Shown here piece by piece: positions 25,393-33,741 of a DNA stretch of 64,000 nt (position 1 is its first letter; each line of letters opens with the position of its first letter). The stretch is from Sulfidibacterium sp964549335 (GTDB lineage Bacteria > Bacteroidota > Bacteroidia > Bacteroidales > F082). A program made the translations under genes and the position numbers. The notes below the pieces were generated by a model. It did no database searches. It saw only the letters and a list, made by a program, of their open reading frames with translations, and was not told the DNA's origin. Location: assembly GCA_964549335.1 (NCBI GenBank), contig CAZJUQ010000054.1, forward strand, positions 69,401-133,400. Direction: 5' to 3'.

Positions 25393-28300
25393 TTATTTGT
25401 ATAACCAAACACGAATAAGCGAAATCATTTTATCAACATCGACGGGTTTTGTAAGATAATCACTGGCACCCGACTTTAAAGCTTTTTCTTTATCTTCTTT
25501 CATAGCTTTGGCGGTAAGTATTATTACGGGCAAGTCTTTGTGTTTTTCGCTTTGACGGATTTTTTGCGTGGCGGTATATCCATCCATTTCGGGCATCATC
25601 ACATCCATAAGCACCAGGTCTATATCTTCCACCTCTTCAAGCCGTTGGAGCGCCGTAACACCGTTATCGGCTTGTACCACCTCAAAACCGTGTTCCGATA
25701 AAATATGCGTCAGGGCAAATACATTTCGCATATCGTCATCAACCAAAAGGATTTTTTTGTCTTTAAAAAGTGTGTCTCCGTCGTGCAGGTCTTTTATCAT
25801 TTTTTTCTTTTCGTCATCCATTTTATCCACCACTTGATGCAAAAAGAGTGCGGTTTCGTCAAGGAGCCGTTCGTCGGATTTTTCGCCTTTAATAATTACC
25901 GTACTTACATATTTTTCCAACTCTTGCGTCTCTTCTTTCGACAAGCTTCGGCCGGTATAAACAATAACGGGAGGGATTTTTTTGTCGGTAAGGTTCTCGC
26001 GGTGAAGTTTTTTTATCAATTCGAATCCCGAAATATCGTTAATTCCAAGATCGAGGATAACACAATCGAAATTTTTACTAAGTATTAGGTCGTAAGCATT
26101 GTTACCCGAAGTGGTTGTCGATATTTCAACACCGGGCGACTCCAATATTTTTTCAAGGGCTTTTGTTGTATTTGCATCGTCCTCGACAATAAGCAACTCT
26201 TTTACCTCTTTGTTAATGTAACTTTTAATATTTTTCATCACACCGTCAAGCTGTTCGTTAGTTACGGGTTTGCTTAAAATTCCGAATATGCATTTTTCGT
26301 TATGAAAGTCCGAAATATCGGTAGCGGACAAAACTTGAACCGGAATATGGCGCAACGAGGGGTTTTCCTTGATTATTTTAAGGAATTTATTGCCGTTCAT
26401 TCCCGGCAGGTTCAAATCGAGTGTAATGGCATCGGGTTTATATTTTTCGGCCAAAATCAACCCCTGCTCGGCGGTTTGCGACACAATTCCTTTAAAATTG
26501 TACTTATGACTTTCGTTTAACAAAATTTTTGCAAACTGGGGGTCGTCTTCAATTATCAATAGCACATTGTCGAGGTCTGAAATATTGTCTCTGTCGTCGG
26601 GAATAAAGGGAGGTATCGAATCGGTCGATTCAGGTTCCGTGGCCGGTTTTGTTCCGGCGGGAGCGGCTGTAACGGTTTCGGATTGTTTTTCAACTTGCTT
26701 TTCACCGGGTTGCGACTGTTTAGGAGCGGTCTGTTTTGATTTCTCTTGGTTGTTTGATATGGAGACAGGGATACAAACGGTAAATGTCGAGCCCTTTCCG
26801 TATTCGCTTTTCAGGCTGATGCTTCCTCCCAGTTTACCTGCCAACTGTTTTGATATGGAGAGACCCAATCCCGTGCCTCCGAATTTACGAGAAATACTGC
26901 CGTCGGCTTGTTGAAAAGCTTCGAAAATTGCCTGCTGTTTCTCTTCGGGGATACCTATTCCCGTATCCACCACATCTATGCAAATCGAATCGCCGGTGTA
27001 CCCCTTAACCTTTGCAGGGTCGTTATTTTTGCGAAAACGGACGGTAACGCCTCCTTTTTGGGTAAATTTCAAAGCATTTGAGACAAGGTTTTTAAGAATT
27101 TGGTCGAGGCGTTGCCTGTCGGTAAAAAGGTTGTCGGACAGTTGGCCGTCAATTTCGGTTTTAAAATAGATACCTTTCTCACCGGCTACTTTTTCAAAAA
27201 TATTTTTCAAACCCGACACAATAGCGGAAATACCGGTTTTGTCGGGATTAATCTGCATTTTTCCCGATTCTATTTTCGAGAGGTCGAGGATGTCGTTTAT
27301 CAAATTGAGCAAATCTTTACCTGCATTGTAAATTATTTTTGCCGATTCTATCTGCTCGGCAGTAAGGTTACCTTTTTTGTTGTTGGTTAAATCTCTTGAG
27401 AGGATAAGCATTGAATTCAGCGGAGTTCTAAGCTCGTGTGACATATTTGCAAGAAATTCCGATTTGTATTTACTTGCCTGTTCAAGTTCGCGGGCTTTTT
27501 GTTCCAGCTCTTTTTGCATTTTTTGCAACACGGCATTTTTCTCCATTATCTCTTTGCGTTGCATTTCGAGGTCGTGTGTACGCTCTTCAAGTTCTTCGTT
27601 TGATACTTTAAGTTCTTCTTGCTGTTCCTGCAGCCGTTTTTCGTTTTCGCGCAACATTTCGGTTTGTTCTTCGAGTTCGGCATTGGCGGCGCGGAGTTCT
27701 TCCTGCTGTGTTTCGAGTTCTTCGGCTTGCTGCTGTGTTCGTTGCAAAAGGAGTGCTATTTTTTGGCGCGAGTCGGCAATTTGCAAGGCAGTGGCAAGCG
27801 GGGTGGATACCTGATTAAGCAACTCAACAAAAACTTTATCCACATCGTTTTGGGTGGCAATTTCCAAAATACCTACAGGCTCTTTATCGCCGGCAAACAG
27901 AGGCATAATAACGGCGGTTTTCGTAAAAAACTCTCCCGATGCCGAAAAAACCTTAAAGCCCTTTTCGGAAGCTTGCGAAACAATGGAGATTTTTTTATCA
28001 GCCCAAACCTGTCCTGTGAGCCCGTCACCTTTTTTTATTTCGGAGGGAATCAGATTTTCGTTAAGACCGTTTTTTGCAATCAGTTTCATTCTGTCGTTTT
28101 CTCTATAGAAAATGGCTCCTGCAAGGCTTCCCGTATATTCAATCAAAAACGAAAGAGCCTTGTTTCCCATCTGTCCGGGGTCTAAATCGCTGTTGAGGAT
28201 TTTGTTGATTCTTGCCAACCCGTCGCGCAACCAGTTGTCGGTTTTTATCTTTTTTTCGTTCTTTTCGAGACTCTCGGCCATTTTGTTAAGAGCAACGGAG

Positions 28301-29226
28301 ATTTCATCTTTTTCAGAACGCGGTTGTATCCTTGCCGAGTAATTTCCCGAAGCTATCGCTTGTGCATGTTTTAAAAAGCCTTGGAGATTTTTTTGTATGC
28401 TGTTGAACGACCTGATAAGCATTCCTATTTCATCTTTCGAATGGGGTTTTATGTCAATATTCAGATTGCCAAGCTCTATCTCTTTGAAATTTTTAACAAG
28501 TTTGGAAACCGGTTTTGAAATTGTGTTTGAAATTTTCAGTACAATGAAGTAGTTTATGATTATCAAACTCAAAATAATAAAAAGGTTAAAGTAGCTTAGA
28601 ATTTTTGTAATGAAATTGTTGATGTCGTTTATTTGAGATGCCAGACTATTGTAAAACAGCATGATTTCACCGGAAGTATTTTGTATCTCTTCAAGTATTT
28701 CCTCATTTCCCGTCCGTTTATACATTTTTATTTTCGACAAAACATTTTCGCCCGTAACTAATCCCGACTTGGTAATGTTAAACATTTTTTCAATACGGCT
28801 GAAGTGAAATTTGTAGAGATAATATATCCGGTTTGTTATCAGTTCTATTCTGCTTTGGTTGTATTGTTTTCCGTAATACCGGGCAAACAGATTCAACATT
28901 GTGGTTTTATTATGATTTTTCACAATGCTGTCAACAATTGTCAAAGGATACAATGCCTTGTTTGCTTTTTCTATTTCGTTTACCGATTTTTCGTAAAACG
29001 AATCTTTATCGGTATTCAAATAAATTTGAAAATATTCCAATCCCCGGTTATAGTGCAAAGTATGATAGCGTTCTATATCAATGATTGTATTAAACACCCC
29101 GATGGTACGGTAAATGAAATTTGAGACGAAAAGCAACAGCAACAGGTTGAAAATGACGGTAAGTTCGGCTACAATAAGTTTGTTTTTTATACCCAAATTA
29201 TAGAACCAATTTTTGATTTTTCTCAT
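25393..29226 (-). CDS. Membrane hybrid histidine kinase, HAMP-GAF-coil-HK-RECx3
   Basis: A 1277-residue sensor kinase. Order: membrane helix (about 17-38), extracytoplasmic helical sensor of about 165 residues, second helix (about 207-231), HAMP and a second HAMP-like unit (ASGNYSARIQPRSEKDEIS), GAF (about 340-475), a Gln/Glu-rich coiled coil (about 480-590), HisKA with H597 (SHELRTPLNSM), ATPase (GTGLGLSISKQLAGKL), a Pro/Thr/Glu-rich linker, then three receivers (VLLIIEDD, LLIVEDDAN, ILLVDDDMRN), each with its Asp and Lys. The coil contains TQQEELRAA with a Glu pair at 509-510. It is a paralogue of the 29340-33725 kinase in everything cytoplasmic but has a different sensor. Confidence 0.93.
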   Translation of the reverse strand: MRKIKNWFYNLGIKNKLIVAELTVIFNLLLLLFVSNFIYRTIGVFNTIIDIERYHTLHYNRGLEYFQIYLNTDKDSFYEKSVNEIEKANKALYPLTIVDSIVKNHNKTTMLNLFARYYGKQYNQSRIELITNRIYYLYKFHFSRIEKMFNITKSGLVTGENVLSKIKMYKRTGNEEILEEIQNTSGEIMLFYNSLASQINDINNFITKILSYFNLFIILSLIIINYFIVLKISNTISKPVSKLVKNFKEIELGNLNIDIKPHSKDEIGMLIRSFNSIQKNLQGFLKHAQAIASGNYSARIQPRSEKDEISVALNKMAESLEKNEKKIKTDNWLRDGLARINKILNSDLDPGQMGNKALSFLIEYTGSLAGAIFYRENDRMKLIAKNGLNENLIPSEIKKGDGLTGQVWADKKISIVSQASEKGFKVFSASGEFFTKTAVIMPLFAGDKEPVGILEIATQNDVDKVFVELLNQVSTPLATALQIADSRQKIALLLQRTQQQAEELETQQEELRAANAELEEQTEMLRENEKRLQEQQEELKVSNEELEERTHDLEMQRKEIMEKNAVLQKMQKELEQKARELEQASKYKSEFLANMSHELRTPLNSMLILSRDLTNNKKGNLTAEQIESAKIIYNAGKDLLNLINDILDLSKIESGKMQINPDKTGISAIVSGLKNIFEKVAGEKGIYFKTEIDGQLSDNLFTDRQRLDQILKNLVSNALKFTQKGGVTVRFRKNNDPAKVKGYTGDSICIDVVDTGIGIPEEKQQAIFEAFQQADGSISRKFGGTGLGLSISKQLAGKLGGSISLKSEYGKGSTFTVCIPVSISNNQEKSKQTAPKQSQPGEKQVEKQSETVTAAPAGTKPATEPESTDSIPPFIPDDRDNISDLDNVLLIIEDDPQFAKILLNESHKYNFKGIVSQTAEQGLILAEKYKPDAITLDLNLPGMNGNKFLKIIKENPSLRHIPVQVLSATDISDFHNEKCIFGILSKPVTNEQLDGVMKNIKSYINKEVKELLIVEDDANTTKALEKILESPGVEISTTTSGNNAYDLILSKNFDCVILDLGINDISGFELIKKLHRENLTDKKIPPVIVYTGRSLSKEETQELEKYVSTVIIKGEKSDERLLDETALFLHQVVDKMDDEKKKMIKDLHDGDTLFKDKKILLVDDDMRNVFALTHILSEHGFEVVQADNGVTALQRLEEVEDIDLVLMDVMMPEMDGYTATQKIRQSEKHKDLPVIILTAKAMKEDKEKALKSGASDYLTKPVDVDKMISLIRVWLYK

Positions 29227-29339
29227 AACAATATTTTTTTTGCAATTTCATTTTGCAAAACGCAAACGGCATTACTAAAATACTCTTACGTAAAAAAGGC
29301 AAATTGGTTTCTGAAATAAAAAAAAACGGGATAAAATCA

Positions 29340-32300
29340 TCAACTGTAAAGCCAAACTCTCAGCAAAGAGATAAGTTTTTCTTTTTCAACAGGTTTTGAC
29401 AAATACTCGTTGGCACCGGCGGCGATACATTTTTCGCGGTCTTCTTTCATGGCTTTGGCAGTAAGGGCGATAATCGGCAAGTTTTTATATTTTTTCTCTT
29501 TTCTGATAAGACGCATCGCCTCGTAGCCGTCCATTTCGGGCATCATAATATCCATCAATATCAAATCGATATTATCGTTTTTGTGGAGTTTGTCGATAGC
29601 CTCTTTTCCGTTTTTTGCCACCACAACATTGGCATTGTATTCTTCGAGCAGACTTGTAAGGGCAAAGACATTCCGCATGTCGTCATCGACAATAAGAATG
29701 GTTTTCCCCTCAACAATATTTTCTTTTCCATGTGCTCCCTCCATCATTTTCTTTTTCTTTTCGGGGAAGTCGTCATCAATTTGATGCAAAAAGAGTGTTG
29801 TTTCGGCAAGCAGGCGTTCAAATGATTTTGCCCCTTTCAATATTATGCTTTGTGCATATTTTCTAAGCTTTTCGTTCTCTTCCTGAGAGAGGTCTTTGCT
29901 TGTGTAAATAACCACGGGTATGTTTTTCTGTTTTTCGTCGGCATTCATCTTTTCGAGCACTTCGTAACCGCTCATACCTTTCAATCCGAGGTCGAGGATA
30001 ACACAATCGAAGTTACCGGAATTGAGTTTTTCAACAGCCTCTTCGCCGCTCTCAACCGATACTATCTCTATTGACGAGTTTGCCATAAGTTCTTCAATGC
30101 TTTTTCTTGTAAGGGGCTCATCTTCGACTATCAGAAGTTTTTTTACCGGTTTATCGATAAAATTTTCTATTTTATCAAATACCTCGTCCAATTGCGATTT
30201 GCTGACGGGTTTTGTTAAATATCCAATGGCTCCGTCTTTAAGGGCACTTATATCAAAGTCGCTCGACGAGATAATGTGAACCGGAATATTACGTGTTTTA
30301 GGGTTCTGCTTTAATACCGACAACACCTTTTTTCCGTCTATTCCGGGCAGTCTCATATCCAAAATTATCGCATTTGGTTTGTAATAATCGGCATGGTAAA
30401 GCCCAACTTCACCGGTATTTGCGATAATGCCTTTAAAACCGTGTTCGTGTGCAAGGTTCAACAAAACTTTGGCAAAATTCAAATCGTCTTCGATAATGAG
30501 TATTGTTTTGTCTCCTTTTTTTATGGAATTGCGGTCGTCGGAAACGGGTTGGAGGTCTTTCTCTTCACCGTCATCAACTTTTTCAGAAGCATCTTTCAAG
30601 GTTTGATATGAGACACCTTCATTCTTAATTTTTTCCCTTGCTTCGGCTTTAGCCGTTTCGTTTTCAGCAGGTTTGTTTTCATCTGAATTACTTTCGCCGG
30701 TTTTCAGTTCGAACGGCAGGTATAGAATAAATTCGGAACCTTTACCCTCTTCGCTTTTCAACCGCATAAATCCTCCGAGGAGTTCCGAAAAGTTTTTGGA
30801 AATACTCAATCCCAAGCCGGTGCCTCCATACTTACGGCTTGTGGTACCGTCGGCTTGTTTGAAAGCCTCGAAAATAAGGTCTTGTTTGTCTTTTGGGATG
30901 CCTATGCCGGTATCTATCACCGAAATTGCCACCATGGGCTTTTTGGTTTTTTCGTCGAAATCCTTTTTGATTTTAAAAGTTATGCTTCCCTTTTGGGTAA
31001 ATTTTATGGCATTTGAGATAAGATTTTTTACTATTTGCTGAACGCGTTGAACATCGGTAATGAAGTATTCGGGGAGTTCAGGGTCTTTTTCAACTTTAAG
31101 TTCCAGTCCTTTTTCGTTTATTAAGGGTTCGAAGGTTCCTTTGATAAAATCGATAAGGTGGTCGAAATAGAGGCGTTCGGGAATAAGTTCAATGGCACCC
31201 GATTCTATTTTGGAGAGGTCGAGGATATCATTAATCAAATCGAGCAAATCGAGACCCGAAGAATTAATGGTCTTGGCAAATTCCTGTTCTTTTTTGTCGA
31301 GGTGGTTTTTTTTGTTTTCGTTAAGCAATTGCGAAAGCACAATAATACTGTTGAGGGGTGTACGTAGTTCGTGCGACATATTGGCAAGAAACTCCGATTT
31401 ATAAAGGCTTGCAATTTCAAGGTCGCGAGCTTTTTGTTCTATCTCTTTACGTGCTATTTCCAGTTCCCGGTTTTTCTTACGTATGGCGTCGCGCTGAATT
31501 TCAAGGGCTTTTGTTCTCTCTTCAAGTTCTTCGTTAGTAACTTTAAGCTCTTCCTGCTGTTCTTGCAAATTTCTTTCCGACTGGCGCAGAGCTTCGGTCT
31601 GTTCTTGCAACTCTTCGTTAGCCTGCCTCAGTTCTTCTTGTTGTACTTCGAGTTCTTTTGCCTGCTGTTGCGTGCGCTCGAGCAACTCTTTTACCTTAAT
31701 ATGTGATTGCAGGGTTATGATTGCAAGGGCAATATCCTGAATTGCCAAATCGAGGAAATAGAGTTGGAGTTCGCTAAATCCGGTAACCGTAGCAAGCTCC
31801 ATAACTCCCACCACTTCGTCTTTGTACGAAAATGGTACCACTGCAATCTGCTTGGGCAATTTCTTTTCCATGCCGAGGTCCAATACCAAGTCGTTATCTT
31901 CCGACGCCTTGATAATTATTCTTTTTTTATCTTTAAAGGCTTGTCCTATAATTCCTTGACCCGGCAAAACCTTTTTCGACAAACCTTTATGGTTTTTCGG
32001 AATTGCATATGTTGAGGTAAGTTTCAGGTGGTCGTCGTTGAAAAGGTAAAGCAAACCTGCCTGAGCTTCTATATAACGGGCAAAAAACGAGATAATTCCG
32101 TCGGCAAGTTCATCGATATTGAGTTTTCCTTTAAGCACTTTGTCAAGTTCGTTAAGACCGCTTTTAATCCAATCTTGTTTTTTAAACTCATTACTGTTTT
32201 TCCTCAGCGTTTCGGTCATTTTGTATAGTGCCTTACCGAGCGAGTCGTTTTCGCTGCGCGGTTTTATTATGGTATCGTAATCGCCTTCGGCAATACTGTT

Positions 32301-33725
32301 CGCCTGTTTTACAACACTGCGAAAACTTTCCACCATTTGGTTTATCGATTTTGCCAGCACGTCGTCTTTGCTTCGTTCGGTAACCTTTTCGGAGAAATCG
32401 CCCTTAGCCACAAGTCTTGCTATGTCGGCATAACGTTTGAGTGCGTTAACCAAATTGGTAAAGGTATCGCGCATCTCTCCTATTTCGTTTTTGGGAGCTT
32501 TTACACTTTTTACAACCAATTTTCCGGTGGTAATCTGTTTTGCCCACGACGACAGTTGCTTAATGGGGTTAACAAACCAACGCGTAACAAGTATGGATAT
32601 TAAGAAGACTACAATTATTGTAATGATAAAAGAAACCTTAACCATATTTGAGAGGCGGCGGGCATATGCAAAAGCTTCGGAGTGTTCAATCTCTTCAATA
32701 AGAGCCCAATGCAATCCGTATTTTTCAAGTTCGTTAAGATTCCGGTAAATACCGAGGACATATTTCGATTTGTTATCGGCGTTGTAGGTTGTAACACGTT
32801 CGATATCCAGTTCGTTACGTTTGAGGTAGAGTTTATCGTTCCGGTGGTGTAGGAAATCGCGCCAAGCTAAAGTTTTATCGTTTTTGATTTGCCGTTTCAA
32901 GATTTCCGACTCGTTGCCAAACCTTGTAGCGGAACGCAGGTAGAGGTCGTCGCCAATAATAAAGGCATCACCGGTTTTCCCGTATCCGGCTTCCTGTTGT
33001 ATCATTTCGTTGATAATGTTCATCGTTACCTGCAGGGCAAGCAATCCCGTAACTTTCCCTTCATTATTGATAATAGGTTTGATAAAGAATCCCGAAATGA
33101 TGTTGTAGCTCGGTTTGTAATGTTCCAAATCGGAGAACAGTATCTTTTTTTCTTCGGCGGCTTTACGTGCCGTTTTTGCAAATTTTGTTGCGTTAATTTC
33201 ACTTTTGTAGATATTATATCCCAAATCCTCATCTTTTTTTGTGCGGAAAAGAATATTTCCTCCGGCATCGATGTAAAGGATATCGTAGAAATCTTGCAAT
33301 TTCAATGAGTAGGTAAACTCTTTTTTCAGTTTTTTGGCAATTGAATCGTATTGTGCCGTTTTTACAAATTCACCTGCAGGGAGGCCGCTTTTTTTAAAAG
33401 CCTGTTCCAAACTATAGAATTGTTTAAGTTTTTGGGGCGAGTTGGCATTTATTTCAAGGAAATTGGAAGCCTCGTCGAAGAAAGTGTATATATACCTCAT
33501 ACGCAGTTGCGAAGATGCGTTAAGCGATTTTTCGGCAACAATTGTCAAACCCTGATAAGCATTTAAAAAGTTGATAAAACTAACAATGGCAAGAGGCACG
33601 AACGAAATGGCGAGAAACCATATCAACAATGATTTTCCCACACCAATGTATCTCCACGAACGCAATGAATATTTAAGTCGTTCCCATTTTGTGGCTTCGT
33701 TATAGTCGAGGTAATCTTTTTCCAT
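29340..33725 (-). CDS. Membrane hybrid histidine kinase, Cache-like sensor, HAMP-GAF-coil-HK-RECx3
   Basis: A 1461-residue sensor kinase. The first membrane helix (IWFLAISFVPLAIVSFI) precedes a large extracytoplasmic domain of about 290 residues resembling a double Cache fold (DFYDILYIDAGGNILFRT, GKVTGLLALQVTMNII). Then a second helix (FIITIIVVFLISILVTRWF), tandem HAMP units, GAF, a Gln/Glu-rich coiled coil, HisKA with H785 (SHELRTPLNSI), ATPase (GTGLGLSISKNFSELL), an acidic linker and three receivers (ILIIEDDLN, LLIVEDEPL, ILIVDDDMRN). The 113-base gap to the next gene has no obvious terminator. Cache domains usually bind small ligands such as amino or carboxylic acids; the ligand here is unknown. 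Confidence 0.93.
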   Translation of the reverse strand: MEKDYLDYNEATKWERLKYSLRSWRYIGVGKSLLIWFLAISFVPLAIVSFINFLNAYQGLTIVAEKSLNASSQLRMRYIYTFFDEASNFLEINANSPQKLKQFYSLEQAFKKSGLPAGEFVKTAQYDSIAKKLKKEFTYSLKLQDFYDILYIDAGGNILFRTKKDEDLGYNIYKSEINATKFAKTARKAAEEKKILFSDLEHYKPSYNIISGFFIKPIINNEGKVTGLLALQVTMNIINEMIQQEAGYGKTGDAFIIGDDLYLRSATRFGNESEILKRQIKNDKTLAWRDFLHHRNDKLYLKRNELDIERVTTYNADNKSKYVLGIYRNLNELEKYGLHWALIEEIEHSEAFAYARRLSNMVKVSFIITIIVVFLISILVTRWFVNPIKQLSSWAKQITTGKLVVKSVKAPKNEIGEMRDTFTNLVNALKRYADIARLVAKGDFSEKVTERSKDDVLAKSINQMVESFRSVVKQANSIAEGDYDTIIKPRSENDSLGKALYKMTETLRKNSNEFKKQDWIKSGLNELDKVLKGKLNIDELADGIISFFARYIEAQAGLLYLFNDDHLKLTSTYAIPKNHKGLSKKVLPGQGIIGQAFKDKKRIIIKASEDNDLVLDLGMEKKLPKQIAVVPFSYKDEVVGVMELATVTGFSELQLYFLDLAIQDIALAIITLQSHIKVKELLERTQQQAKELEVQQEELRQANEELQEQTEALRQSERNLQEQQEELKVTNEELEERTKALEIQRDAIRKKNRELEIARKEIEQKARDLEIASLYKSEFLANMSHELRTPLNSIIVLSQLLNENKKNHLDKKEQEFAKTINSSGLDLLDLINDILDLSKIESGAIELIPERLYFDHLIDFIKGTFEPLINEKGLELKVEKDPELPEYFITDVQRVQQIVKNLISNAIKFTQKGSITFKIKKDFDEKTKKPMVAISVIDTGIGIPKDKQDLIFEAFKQADGTTSRKYGGTGLGLSISKNFSELLGGFMRLKSEEGKGSEFILYLPFELKTGESNSDENKPAENETAKAEAREKIKNEGVSYQTLKDASEKVDDGEEKDLQPVSDDRNSIKKGDKTILIIEDDLNFAKVLLNLAHEHGFKGIIANTGEVGLYHADYYKPNAIILDMRLPGIDGKKVLSVLKQNPKTRNIPVHIISSSDFDISALKDGAIGYLTKPVSKSQLDEVFDKIENFIDKPVKKLLIVEDEPLTRKSIEELMANSSIEIVSVESGEEAVEKLNSGNFDCVILDLGLKGMSGYEVLEKMNADEKQKNIPVVIYTSKDLSQEENEKLRKYAQSIILKGAKSFERLLAETTLFLHQIDDDFPEKKKKMMEGAHGKENIVEGKTILIVDDDMRNVFALTSLLEEYNANVVVAKNGKEAIDKLHKNDNIDLILMDIMMPEMDGYEAMRLIRKEKKYKNLPIIALTAKAMKEDREKCIAAGANEYLSKPVEKEKLISLLRVWLYS

Positions 33726-33741
33726 GTTAAGAAGTCTGTTC

